Origin: an uncultured Bacteroidales bacterium
GTDB lineage: Bacteria; Bacteroidota; Bacteroidia; Bacteroidales; Muribaculaceae
Assembly (NCBI GenBank): GCA_947175575.1
Contig: CAMWNG010000005.1
Span: 1-56,586 of the forward strand
Direction of reading: 5' to 3'
DNA: 56,586 nucleotides
Positions 17,789 through 26,004 of this stretch are shown here, piece after piece. The translations under genes were made by a program, and so were the position numbers. The notes beneath the pieces are model-generated. The model ran no database searches. It saw only the letters and a program-made list of their open reading frames with translations, and was not told where the DNA came from. Every line of letters starts with the position of its first letter. Within the stretch, counting starts at the first letter, position 1.

Positions 17789-18369
17789 TTTTGATATAGC
17801 TTATGATCAAGAATATACTTATAAACACCCGGAGGGAGGAAATAGCTCACGTCGCGGCCTTTCGCCACAGCGTTTCGTATGAATGAACTCGACAGATTGA
17901 CAGTGGGTGCGTTCACCACTTCCATACCGTCGACCATCCGCTCCTTGATAGGGTATCCCGGCCGGGGATAAACGATCACTCCGTAATCCGAGAGAATACG
18001 TGCTGCGGCTCTCCATTTGTCGAATATCATCCAGTTGTCGGAACCGATGATCAGTTTGAACTTTTTTGCCGGATATCGCTGTGCGAGAACATCGAGAGTG
18101 TCAATCGTGAACGTCGGCGTAGGCATAGTGAGCTCGATGTCGCAGATATCGAGTTTGGTCGCACCTTTTATCGCCAGATTGAGCATCGTGAGGCGCTTGA
18201 GGTCTGGGAGCAGTTCTTCAGGTTTTTCTTTTAGAGGATTACGAGGCGAGAGTGTCAGCCATACCTGGTCGACATATCCCCATTGGGCCAGATAGGATGC
18301 GAGCATCATGTGCCCGCTGTGTACCGGGTTGAACGATCCGCCAAGAATTCCTATGACTTCAGGCTTCAT
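17785..18369 (-). CDS. nadD: Nicotinate-nucleotide adenylyltransferase
   Basis: 194 residues, usual length. Transfers AMP from ATP to nicotinate mononucleotide in NAD synthesis. GGSFNPVHSGHM at 10-21 is the nucleotidyltransferase motif with its HxGH; SSSFIRNAVAKGRDVSYFLP near 161-180 is the ISSTxIR-like motif. Starts in the gmk stop codon (TAATG) and overlaps DUF5063 by 4 bp. Confidence 0.95.
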   Translation of the reverse strand: MKPEVIGILGGSFNPVHSGHMMLASYLAQWGYVDQVWLTLSPRNPLKEKPEELLPDLKRLTMLNLAIKGATKLDICDIELTMPTPTFTIDTLDVLAQRYPAKKFKLIIGSDNWMIFDKWRAAARILSDYGVIVYPRPGYPIKERMVDGMEVVNAPTVNLSSSFIRNAVAKGRDVSYFLPPGVYKYILDHKLYQK

Positions 18370-18938
18370 TACTTGATGAATTCGGTTATGATGCCCTCCG
18401 TTTCGGCTACAGCCGCGTCAAGGTTATCGTTGATTACACGGGTGTCGAATTGCGGTGCGAAGCTCAGTTCGTATTCGGCACGGTTGATTCGCATGTCTAT
18501 AAGTTGAGGTGTGTCAGTTCCGCGTGCTTCGAGGCGTTTGCGAAGTGCGTCGATGCTCGGCGGCTCGATGAAAATGGTGCGGGCGCGGACGCCGTAAAGT
18601 TTTTTGACATTGAGCGCACCTTTGACATCGATGTCAAGTATTACGTTCAATCCCTCGCCGATCATGCGGTCGAGTTCGGATCGCAACGTGCCGTAAAAGC
18701 GTCCGGGATACACCTCTTCCCACTCTACGAATTCGCCGTCGCTTACAGCGTTGCGGAATTCGTCGGTGGTAAGGAAGTAATAATGTGTGCCGTGTTCTTC
18801 GCCGGGCCGGGGCGGGCGGTTGGTTGCCGACACCGAGAAGTTCAATGAAAGTTTGCCGGTGTCAAGAATCGAATTTATGATGGTGGATTTACCGCATCCG
18901 GAGGGTGCCGATACCACAATAATCTTGCCGTCAGACAT
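18369..18938 (-). CDS. gmk: Guanylate kinase
   Basis: 189 residues. Phosphorylates GMP to GDP. P-loop SAPSGCGKSTI at 10-20, then SATNRPPRPGEEHGTHYYF and EEVYPGRFYGT, the GMP-binding segment. First gene of its operon. Upstream, the minus strand has TAACTTTC near 18956, one mismatch from the -7 box. Confidence 0.96.
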   Translation of the reverse strand: MSDGKIIVVSAPSGCGKSTIINSILDTGKLSLNFSVSATNRPPRPGEEHGTHYYFLTTDEFRNAVSDGEFVEWEEVYPGRFYGTLRSELDRMIGEGLNVILDIDVKGALNVKKLYGVRARTIFIEPPSIDALRKRLEARGTDTPQLIDMRINRAEYELSFAPQFDTRVINDNLDAAVAETEGIITEFIK

Positions 18939-19037
18939 AATTGGATGAATCTGAAAGTTAGCGCTGAGAATCAGCGGTGATGTGTTTCAGTTGCGAAATT
19001 ACGAAATCTTTCGCAACTTACCAAATTTCCGGGCGTG

Positions 19038-19069
19038 TTTGGCTGTTTGCGAAATTCTTGCTAATTTTG
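19038..19069 (+). promoter_or_regulatory. Promoter of the nitroreductase gene
   Basis: TTTG (19038-19041), 20 bp, TAATTTTG (19062-19069). Start of transcription near 19075, about 42 nt before the ATG at 19117. Confidence 0.7.
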
Positions 19070-19116
19070 AGCATTGATTGAATTTGACCCTTGAATATAC
19101 TAATTCCGAATCTGTA

Positions 19117-19866
19117 ATGAATACAGACATAATGTCCTATTTTGACAGCCGCGCCACTGTGCGCGCGTATTCGCCCCGGGAGATTCCGGCTGATCTGCTG
19201 CGTTCGATGATTGAGAAGGCCGTCCATGCGCCGAACACAGGCAACATGCAGTGGTACAGTATTATAATCACTACTTCAGCAGAAGGAAAGGCAGCCCTCT
19301 CGCCGGCCCATTTCAATCAGCCGTCGGTGACATCGGCCGCAGCCGTGCTGACCTTCTGCCTTGATCTGAACCGTTTCGAGCAATGGTGCCGCATGAATGC
19401 CGCGGAGCCGGGCTTCGAGAATTTCCAGTCGTTTGTGGCCGCCCTGATCGACACATCGCTTGTTGCACAGCAGTTCTGCACGGTAGCCGAACTAAACGGT
19501 CTTGGAACCTGCTATCTCGGAACCACCACATATAACGCTCCGCAGATTTCGGAAATTCTTGCACTGCCTGAACGTGTGATCCCGGTAACGACAGTCACCG
19601 TAGGCTATCCGGCCGCGGAGCCTTCCGGACCTACATGGCGTCTCCCTGTCGAGGCGGTTACGCATTATGAACGGTACCATCCGGCATCAGATGCCGATGT
19701 GGCACGCTGGTATGCGCCGATCGAGGCTGACTCGCAGCGCTTTGTAGAGGAAAACGCCAAGCAGTCGTTGGCGCAGGTGTTTACAGATGTGCGTTATCCG
19801 CGTGAATCGGCTGAATATTTCTCAAAAGTATATTCGGATTTTTTGGCTAAAAACCGCTTCCTCTGA
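19117..19866 (+). CDS. Nitroreductase-family flavoprotein
   Basis: 249 residues. The N-terminal SRATVRAYSPREIP segment and the later GLGTCYLGTTTYNAPQI and VTVGYPAAEP segments are those of FMN-binding nitroreductases, in the NfsA/FRP-like arrangement. Probable NAD(P)H-dependent reductase of quinones or nitro compounds; substrate unknown. I chose ATG 19117; an in-frame TTG at 19078 would sit only 3 bp from the expected transcript start. The stop overlaps the next start (TGATG). Confidence 0.88.
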   Translation: MNTDIMSYFDSRATVRAYSPREIPADLLRSMIEKAVHAPNTGNMQWYSIIITTSAEGKAALSPAHFNQPSVTSAAAVLTFCLDLNRFEQWCRMNAAEPGFENFQSFVAALIDTSLVAQQFCTVAELNGLGTCYLGTTTYNAPQISEILALPERVIPVTTVTVGYPAAEPSGPTWRLPVEAVTHYERYHPASDADVARWYAPIEADSQRFVEENAKQSLAQVFTDVRYPRESAEYFSKVYSDFLAKNRFL

Positions 19867-21350
19867 TGGTTGAACGTACTGAACGACTTTCAGTCGCCGG
19901 GGTAGGGATCGTTGTCTTTCTGGCCTTTTTGGGTTTTATGTTCACTATGCCCGGAGGCGACGATTGGGTTTATGCCGGGGTCATAGGCGGAGTCGACCCG
20001 CAGGTCGACAGCTGGCTGCGGTTGCCCGGTGCGTGGTTTGGCCACTGGATGGGTTCCAATGGCCGTGTGCCAAATTTTCTTATGACTCCGCTTATGATGG
20101 CTCCAGTGTGGTTGCGGGCATTGCTGTGCGCGGGATTTCTTGGAGCATTCTATTGGCTGGTGCTTGTTTCGGCGCGAAGCGTGCGTCGGCCGTTGATAGC
20201 CGCTTTCCTGTGCGCATGCCTTTGTTTCGCGTTGCCGTGGTGGGATTCGTTTAATCTTTTTGCATGCCAGACCAACTATGTCTGGGCGTCTGTCGGTATC
20301 CTTGTCACCATATATATTATTGTCAAAGATCCCGAGTGGCCTCTGTGGTTGTCAATGCTGGCGGCGGCAGCCGGAGCCACAGGCCATGAATCGGCAACCA
20401 TTGGTGCAGGTGCCGGTGTCCTTCTATGGCTGATTCTGAATCCCGAGGCCTTCACCCGTCGTCGACGCTTGCTGTTGCTTGCCGCTGTCATAGGTGGATT
20501 GCTTCCTGTAGCATCCCCGGGCATATGGCATCGGGCGGGTGCGGATGGCCATGCCGACGATCCGTTCTTTTTACTCCTTATTAAAAGTGATCTGCCTGCG
20601 GTTCTTTTATGGACCGGTATACCGGTCGCAATTATCGTACGGGAATGGCGGGGATGTGTTTTGCGTCTTTTACGTTCGTCTGCAGTGATTTATGCGGTTG
20701 GAGCAGCTGTATGTACAGCAATTAGTCTGTATAGTGGGATTGTGGGCCGGAGCGGATGGTTCGGCTCGGTCTTTTCCATTATCTTTTTGGGACTTTGGCT
20801 CGCAGGATCAAAACTGAAACTTTCTCATTCCCGCGTTTATGCAGCTGTCATATGGATTATAATTCTTGCGCAATGTGTATATACCGCTTTTTGGCAGATT
20901 CGGCTCTATGGAGAATGTGAAGAGTTCCGGACACAATATGTAGCCGGTCCGGACGGTGTCGTTTATCTTGACTATACGCGGCTGAACGAAATTCCGGCCT
21001 TCACTTTGGGAAAGGTCAGGGGAGTTCCTGATCCGGATGATCTGTATCTCCTTTCAACCTTTGCGCGCTATCATCGGTCGGACAAAGTACGGCCTGTGGT
21101 TTTGCCTGAGGAATGTCGTGATTCTCTTGTTCCCGGAGCGTTGAAGAACGGCGACCTGATTGTCAGCGTTATCCCGGAGCCGCGACTGTTTACGGTCGGG
21201 TTTGATTCAGATACCCTCTATGCCACAGAATTTGCCGATTGTTCAGAGAAGAGATCTATTTTCGTGGCTCAGCCGGCCGATACTCTTTGGCATCTATCCC
21301 CGCTCATAATCGCCCCCGGTGATCGTCCGTCATTTCGTCAGCTTGAATAG
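19866..21350 (+). CDS. DUF6056-type multi-pass membrane protein
   Basis: 494 residues with about ten hydrophobic helices from residue 10 to about 330, then a soluble, beta-rich C-terminal part (about 345-494). The early GGDDWVYAG segment and the overall plan resemble DUF6056 membrane proteins, some of which are thought to relate to glycosyltransferases of the GT-C kind, where an acidic pair in the first loop is catalytic. The assignment is tentative. Translationally coupled to the nitroreductase by TGATG, though a shared function is not obvious. Confidence 0.7.
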   Translation: MVERTERLSVAGVGIVVFLAFLGFMFTMPGGDDWVYAGVIGGVDPQVDSWLRLPGAWFGHWMGSNGRVPNFLMTPLMMAPVWLRALLCAGFLGAFYWLVLVSARSVRRPLIAAFLCACLCFALPWWDSFNLFACQTNYVWASVGILVTIYIIVKDPEWPLWLSMLAAAAGATGHESATIGAGAGVLLWLILNPEAFTRRRRLLLLAAVIGGLLPVASPGIWHRAGADGHADDPFFLLLIKSDLPAVLLWTGIPVAIIVREWRGCVLRLLRSSAVIYAVGAAVCTAISLYSGIVGRSGWFGSVFSIIFLGLWLAGSKLKLSHSRVYAAVIWIIILAQCVYTAFWQIRLYGECEEFRTQYVAGPDGVVYLDYTRLNEIPAFTLGKVRGVPDPDDLYLLSTFARYHRSDKVRPVVLPEECRDSLVPGALKNGDLIVSVIPEPRLFTVGFDSDTLYATEFADCSEKRSIFVAQPADTLWHLSPLIIAPGDRPSFRQLE

Positions 21351-21392
21351 CGCGTGTCATTTTGCAAGTACGGATTTGGAAGTATCTTTTAA

Positions 21393-21752
21393 TTATATTC
21401 CCAACATAGCTGCCGGTGCTATACCAAGAATGAGGCATAGTGCTCGGGCAATACGCAAAGTCGGTTCTGCTCTCCCGGAGATATAATCACTGACGCGTGA
21501 GGGGCTTACACCTAATTCCTTCGCCAGCTGTTTCTGGGTCATGCCTTTTTCTTCAATAGAAAGGCTGATGAGTTCTCCAATAGTTGGTTTTGCAATAGGA
21601 TAGTGAATTTTTTCATAAGCTTCAACCACGTCTGAAACAATGGTAAGCTCAACGGCATTCTTGTCGTTTGCCGGAGTTTCGTCTGTTACAAGCGGCAACA
21701 GTTCCTCAATGCGGCTGAGTGCATATTCATATTGCTGTTTGGTTATTTCCAT
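21393..21752 (-). CDS. higA: HigA-type antitoxin (XRE helix-turn-helix)
   Basis: 119 residues. The C-terminal half is an XRE helix-turn-helix (MTQKQLAKELGVSPSRVSDYISG, cut here to its family core MTQKQLAKELGVSPSRVS, about 70-87). The N-terminal half resembles the HigA extension that holds the toxin. It follows the toxin gene by 11 bp, the usual toxin-first order of hig operons. Expected to neutralise HigB and repress the shared promoter. Confidence 0.85.
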   Translation of the reverse strand: MEITKQQYEYALSRIEELLPLVTDETPANDKNAVELTIVSDVVEAYEKIHYPIAKPTIGELISLSIEEKGMTQKQLAKELGVSPSRVSDYISGRAEPTLRIARALCLILGIAPAAMLGI

Positions 21753-21763
21753 ATATCTTTATC

Positions 21764-22063
21764 TTAGATTGTTGAATAATCAATTTTATCATATTCGGCA
21801 TGGGTTCCGACAAATCTTATATAGACTCTTCCTATAGTGAACCTAACAACTACTACAAGACGGTAATTATTACCTTTAATATTGAATACATAATGTTGGT
21901 TCCCAACGTAATCGGTAGCAGGGAAATCCTCCTTGATTTCCGATAGGTTGTGCCATTCCGCTTGCTGAGCGATATCATACCATCGCTCTAATGCTATTCT
22001 TGAATCTTCCTTTCCAGGAGATTCGTAGAACTCTTTTAGTTTTCTATGAGATATTACATGCAT
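21764..22063 (-). CDS. higB: HigB-type mRNA interferase toxin
   Basis: 99 residues from the ATG at 22061-22063. RelE-superfamily toxin that cleaves mRNA at the ribosome. Family features: MHVISHRKLKEFYE start, AEWHNLSEIKEDFPATDYV, VFNIKGNNYRLVVVV, and the end VYIRFVGTHAEYDKI with the conserved R, H and Y. The frame is open to 22120, but that crosses the promoter, so the shorter start is right. Confidence 0.88.
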   Translation of the reverse strand: MHVISHRKLKEFYESPGKEDSRIALERWYDIAQQAEWHNLSEIKEDFPATDYVGNQHYVFNIKGNNYRLVVVVRFTIGRVYIRFVGTHAEYDKIDYSTI

Positions 22064-22078
22064 AAATTTTTCTCTATG

Positions 22079-22108
22079 CAAAGTTAATGATGAATTTTGA
22101 ATTACAAA
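22079..22108 (-). promoter_or_regulatory. Promoter of higBA
   Basis: On the minus strand TTTG (22105-22108), 18 bp, TAACTTTG (22079-22086). Transcription would start about 10 bp before the higB ATG. Confidence 0.7.
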
Positions 22109-22358
22109 AGTTTTAGACATGGAAATTTTGGATTACAATATTATTCTTACTTGGTACGGTTTATAGTGCCGCGTTTTTGTGCTATCTGCAAGCCTGGCGT
22201 ATGTTTGACAATTGAGTAGCAAAATTATTTAATATTTGACACGGAAAATCTTGCAGTGGCATTTTGCAAGCACTGAGTGGGTTTCACTGGAGTTTTGCGA
22301 GTGGTTTGCTTGCAAAAATAGCAAAAATCCATTGATTAACACTATTTAACTATATTAA
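22109..22358. other. AT-rich intergenic stretch, no feature seen
   Basis: Between the higB promoter and the promoter at 22359. It has a few TTGCAAG/CTTGCA words in both orientations (CTTGCAGTGGCATTTTGCAAG at about 22250-22270) that could form a weak hairpin, but no gene, promoter or conserved repeat I can support. Confidence 0.5.
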
Positions 22359-22390
22359 TTGGCGAATAATAGAAAGTATGCTTAACTTTG
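22359..22390 (+). promoter_or_regulatory. Promoter of a candidate small RNA
   Basis: TTG (22359-22361), 21 bp, TAACTTTG (22383-22390). There is no open reading frame of useful size downstream before the terminator at 22497-22547, so it probably drives a short RNA. Confidence 0.6.
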
Positions 22391-22395
22391 CAGCG

Positions 22396-22547
22396 TTAGG
22401 TAGTTTTTTCTATTAGTCCATTAGTTGTCGTAATTTCTAAGTTGATTGTTCTGCCGGAATATCGTCGAGAGAAGATTAATGGTAGTGGTCAATGCAAAAA
22501 GAGGCTCGCCTCCCCTCCGTAAAAGGAAGTGGGGCGAGTCACTCTTT
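22396..22547 (+). ncRNA. Candidate small RNA, about 150 nt
   Basis: Bounded by a consensus promoter and by a hairpin (arms about 22497-22518 and 22525-22543: AGAG.GGCTCGCC.CCCC with GGGGCGAG.CTCT) followed by TTTT. The body carries no RNA family that I recognise, and no coding frame. The length would fit a regulatory RNA. Confidence 0.45.
22497..22547 (+). terminator. Hairpin ending the candidate small RNA
   Basis: Long GC-rich stem with a few mismatches and loop GTAAAA, flanked by A-run on the left and T-run on the right, so it may work on either strand. Confidence 0.6.
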
Positions 22548-22579
22548 TGTGATATAGCCGTTTGGAGATGATGTTTGTC

Positions 22580-22630
22580 TGCCGATATGAATAAAGCCGG
22601 GACAATAGCCCGGCTTTATTCATATCGGCA
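22580..22630 (-). terminator. Perfect 22-bp inverted repeat, terminator of the CoA transferase
   Basis: Arms 22580-22601 and 22609-22630 are exact complements, with a 7-bp loop. It starts 10 bp past the stop codon of the CoA transferase on the minus strand. The arms carry an internal AT-rich segment but no outside T-run. Confidence 0.7.
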
Positions 22631-22639
22631 GTATTATGT

Positions 22640-24133
22640 TTATGCGAATTTGCTGAAGTCCACGTTGCGCATGTCGCCGGTTTCGTTGAAGGCGTTGTGG
22701 AATGCGAATGCAGCCTGAAGCGCGTGGGGGGTCTGTCCGCCTTTGCCGAGTTTGAGATAGTCGAGCAGCAGGGGGCGGTAGTCGGGATGAGCGCAGTTTT
22801 CGATGATGCTGTATGCGCGTTCCACGGGGTCGAGATGACGGAGGTCGGCGATACCCTGATCGGTCACGAGTACGTCAACCGAGTGTTCTGAATGGTCGGC
22901 GTGAGCCACCATCGGCACTATGTTTGAGATAAGGCCGCCCTTGGTCACACTGGGGCACGAGAAAATGGATATGTATGCGTTGCGGGTGAAGTCGCCCGAG
23001 CCGCCGATACCGTTCATCATCTTTGTGCCGAGGACATGGGTCGAGTTCACGCCGCCGAAGATGTCGGCCTCGAGGGCCGTGTTCATTGCGATAACACCCA
23101 GACGACGGATTACTTCGGGATTATTGGATATTTCGGCGGGACGCATCAGAATCTTGTCATGGAAGAAGTCGATGTTGCCGAAAAGTTCTTCCTCGACTTT
23201 GTCGCTGAAAGTCATCGAACATGTTGAGGCGAATGTACATTTGCCTTTTTTGAGCAGTTCGATAACGGCATCCTGAATCACCTCGGTGTACATCTGGAAA
23301 GTGGGAAGCACGGTGCTTTCGCCAAGGTCATACAGGACGGCATTAGCCACATTGCCCACACCGCTTTGCAAGGGCAGGAATTCTTTGGGGATACGTCCCT
23401 TGCGATATTCCGACAGGAGGAACTGCACCACGTTCGAACCGATCTGTTTTGATACAGCATCGGGTTCCGTGAACGGTTTCACCATGTCGTATGAATCAGT
23501 GCGCACGATGCCGATTACCTTCGAGGGGTCGATTTTAAGTATGGGCGAGCCGATGCGGTCGGAGGGTTTGTAGATGTCGATGGCGCGGCGGTAGGGGGGA
23601 TCTGCCGGCATGTACACGTCATGCATTCCCAGAAGGGTGTGGGGAAGTTTCTGGTTGAGCTCGATGAAGATCTTGTCGGCCATGGCGGCGTATGTCGGGG
23701 CATTGCCCACGCCGCAGCCCAGAATCACTTCGCCGTCGGGGGTGATGTCGGCTGCCTCGATGATGGCATAGTCTATTTTGCCGTAGAAACCGTAGCGGGT
23801 TTCCTGCGCCATATCGCTCAGGTGGCGGTCAAAATAGTGTGTGTCATGTGAGTTGATGCGTTTGCGCAGGTCAGGCACGTTCTGATAGGGGGCGCGCATG
23901 TTGATCGCGTTTGCGCGTGAGAGGGCGCCGTCGGCGCGGTCACTTGTCGACGCGCCTGTGAAGATGTTTACTTTGAATTTACGTCCTTCTGCGTGTTCTT
24001 TCTCGGCACGTTCTGCGATTGCTGTCGGGATATACTTCGGTGTTCCCGGTGCTGTGAATCCTGACAGACCTATCGTATCGCCGTCCTTGATCATGGCGGC
24101 GGCTTCTTCTGCCGTGATAAAGTTAAATGCCAT
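22640..24133 (-). CDS. Acetyl-CoA hydrolase/transferase family protein (likely succinate CoA-transferase)
   Basis: 497 residues, the size of bacterial class I-type succinate:acetate/propionate CoA-transferases. GLSGFTAPGTPKYIPTAI opens the first half; ILGCGVGNAPTYAAMADK and PLQSGVGNVANAVLYDL are the CoA-binding glycine loops; FQMYTEVIQDAV near 290 contains the likely catalytic glutamate that forms the CoA thioester. GTKMMNGIGGSGDF and VDVLVTDQGIADLR are typical late motifs. In a gut Bacteroidales it would fit the succinate-propionate route, moving CoA between succinate and propionate or acetate. Monocistronic. Confidence 0.9.
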   Translation of the reverse strand: MAFNFITAEEAAAMIKDGDTIGLSGFTAPGTPKYIPTAIAERAEKEHAEGRKFKVNIFTGASTSDRADGALSRANAINMRAPYQNVPDLRKRINSHDTHYFDRHLSDMAQETRYGFYGKIDYAIIEAADITPDGEVILGCGVGNAPTYAAMADKIFIELNQKLPHTLLGMHDVYMPADPPYRRAIDIYKPSDRIGSPILKIDPSKVIGIVRTDSYDMVKPFTEPDAVSKQIGSNVVQFLLSEYRKGRIPKEFLPLQSGVGNVANAVLYDLGESTVLPTFQMYTEVIQDAVIELLKKGKCTFASTCSMTFSDKVEEELFGNIDFFHDKILMRPAEISNNPEVIRRLGVIAMNTALEADIFGGVNSTHVLGTKMMNGIGGSGDFTRNAYISIFSCPSVTKGGLISNIVPMVAHADHSEHSVDVLVTDQGIADLRHLDPVERAYSIIENCAHPDYRPLLLDYLKLGKGGQTPHALQAAFAFHNAFNETGDMRNVDFSKFA

Positions 24134-24159
24134 TACGTGATATTTTTTATGATTAGGTT

Positions 24160-24471
24160 TTAGAATTTACGGTTGAATATTTCGGAATTGATAAACGCGC
24201 TGCGCAGTCCGCTCCGGCGTCGTGGACGCACATTGCCTGTCTCCGCATCAGCTTCCGGTGCGAGGTCGGGGAGCACTGCCCTCGCTCCTTCCGCTTCCGG
24301 CGCAGGGCGTGAGGTCGAGGCTTTCACAGCCTGCGGCTCATCTTCGCTATCCTGAATTACGGGAATCGGGCGGGGAGGCTGGGGCGACTTTTTCTTCATG
24401 TCGTCCTTCACGGTCTTTATTATGGCAAAAACCACAATAATAACACCCAGAGCTATCTTGACAGCTTCCAT
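24160..24471 (-). CDS. Small single-helix membrane protein
   Basis: 103 residues: one N-terminal helix (about 5-20), a lysine-rich cytoplasmic side (KDDMKKK), a proline- and acid-rich linker, and a conserved-looking end LRSAFINSEIFNRKF that recurs, to my memory, on small Bacteroidota membrane proteins. Function unknown. Divergent from miaB, with its own promoter. Confidence 0.7.
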   Translation of the reverse strand: MEAVKIALGVIIVVFAIIKTVKDDMKKKSPQPPRPIPVIQDSEDEPQAVKASTSRPAPEAEGARAVLPDLAPEADAETGNVRPRRRSGLRSAFINSEIFNRKF

Positions 24472-24487
24472 AATTCTGAGTCCGGAG

Positions 24488-24552
24488 TTCGTTGAATCGG
24501 CTTTTTTTTGTAATTTTGCACAAAATTAGGTAATCTTGTGCAATAGCACAAA
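24488..24552. promoter_or_regulatory. Divergent promoters of miaB and the 103-aa protein
   Basis: Plus strand: TTCG (24488-24491), 19 bp, TAATTTTG (24511-24518) for miaB. Minus strand: TTTG (24549-24552), 20 bp, TAATTTTG (24521-24528). The two -7 boxes are only 2 bp apart, back to back, so the two polymerases should compete. Confidence 0.65.
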
Positions 24553-24565
24553 TTTTTTTACAAGA

Positions 24566-25939
24566 ATGTCTGTAACAAACCCTCAAAATATTTCCTCCGG
24601 CACCTCTTCCGGGTCGCTTAAGCTGTTTATCGAGACATACGGCTGTCAGATGAACGCTGCCGACAGCGAGGTGGTGGCGGCCATCATGGGAATGGCCGGA
24701 TATGACATGGCTGATGATATTGCCGATGCCGACGCCATTCTTCTCAATACTTGCTCGATACGCGATAATGCAGAGCAGAAAATCGTTGCACGGCTGCAAT
24801 ATCTCTCATCCCTCCGCCGCAAGAAACACGACCGCCTTATTGTCGGCGTTATCGGTTGTATGGCCGAGCGCGTGCGCGATACGCTTATCAACGACCATGG
24901 TGTGGATGTGGTGGCAGGTCCTGACTCATATCTTGATTTACCTGCTCTTTTCGCATCTGCCGAGGCCGGCCAGAAGGCCATCAATGTGGACCTCAGCACC
25001 ACCGAGACTTACCGCGACATCATTCCCCGACGCATCGGTGCCAACCCCGTAAGCGGATTCGTCAGCATCATGCGTGGCTGCAACAATTTCTGTTCTTACT
25101 GCATTGTGCCATATACGCGCGGGCGCGAGCGCAGCCGTGAAGTCAACAGCATTCTGCGCGAGGTGGCCGATTTGCGCGACCGCGGTTTTAAAGAAGTGAC
25201 ACTTCTTGGCCAGAATGTCAATTCGTACAGCTATACAGATTCCGAAGGGAACACCACCGGGTTCGCGGATTTATTGGCTCTTGTGGCCGATGCGGTTCCG
25301 GGCATGCGCGTTCGCTTCACCACGTCACATCCCAAAGATCTCAGCGACGAAGTGATCGCTGTCATCGCATCCCGCCCGAATCTTTGCAGGCACATACATC
25401 TTCCCGTGCAGTCCGGTTCGGACAGCGTGCTGCGCGATATGAACCGCAAATACACCCGCGAGTGGTATCTCGGGCGTGTGGCCGCTATACGTCGTGCGAT
25501 TCCGGATTGTACGATAACCACCGACATGTTCACCGGATTTCATAATGAATCAGAAGAAGATTTTCAGCAGACACTTTCACTGATGCGTGAGGTGGGATTC
25601 GATTCTGCGTTCATGTTCAAATATTCCGAACGACCCGGTACCCTTGCATCGCGCTCGATGCCCGACAATGTTCCGGAAGAGGTCAAGATTGATCGTCTGA
25701 ACCGCATGATTGCCTTGCAGAACACCTTGTCGCTCGAATCAAACCGCCGCGATATAGGCCGGGAGTTCGAGGTGCTTGTGGAAGGTTTCTCCAAGCGTAG
25801 CAACGACCGCCTGGTGGGCCGCACTTCGGGCAACAAGACCTGTGTCCTTCCCCGCGGACGCCATTCCGTTGGGTCGATGGCTCGTGTACGTGTTGTCGAC
25901 GCCACTTCTGCCACCCTTATATGCGAGCTTGCGGACTGA
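24566..25939 (+). CDS. miaB: tRNA-2-methylthio-N6-dimethylallyladenosine synthase
   Basis: 457 residues. A radical-SAM methylthiotransferase that adds the 2-methylthio group to i6A37 of tRNAs reading UNN codons. N-terminal domain cysteines for the second cluster: TYGCQMN, LNTCSIRDNAE and VIGCMAER. Radical-SAM motif GCNNFCSYCIVP near 173-184 (CxxxCxxC). A TRAM domain ends the protein. I start at the ATG 24566-24568; the upstream in-frame start would be at the transcript start. Confidence 0.95.
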   Translation: MSVTNPQNISSGTSSGSLKLFIETYGCQMNAADSEVVAAIMGMAGYDMADDIADADAILLNTCSIRDNAEQKIVARLQYLSSLRRKKHDRLIVGVIGCMAERVRDTLINDHGVDVVAGPDSYLDLPALFASAEAGQKAINVDLSTTETYRDIIPRRIGANPVSGFVSIMRGCNNFCSYCIVPYTRGRERSREVNSILREVADLRDRGFKEVTLLGQNVNSYSYTDSEGNTTGFADLLALVADAVPGMRVRFTTSHPKDLSDEVIAVIASRPNLCRHIHLPVQSGSDSVLRDMNRKYTREWYLGRVAAIRRAIPDCTITTDMFTGFHNESEEDFQQTLSLMREVGFDSAFMFKYSERPGTLASRSMPDNVPEEVKIDRLNRMIALQNTLSLESNRRDIGREFEVLVEGFSKRSNDRLVGRTSGNKTCVLPRGRHSVGSMARVRVVDATSATLICELAD

Positions 25940-26004
25940 TTCTGCAAGTTCGCATTTTATTGATACGTTCATTTCCAATCGATATTTCCACATAAGTCAA
26001 AATC

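Noticed and set aside
22230-22300. Another -24/-12 element (TGGCATTTTGC near 22257)
   Set aside because: The spacing between GG and GC is too short for sigma-54 and no gene follows at a sensible distance.
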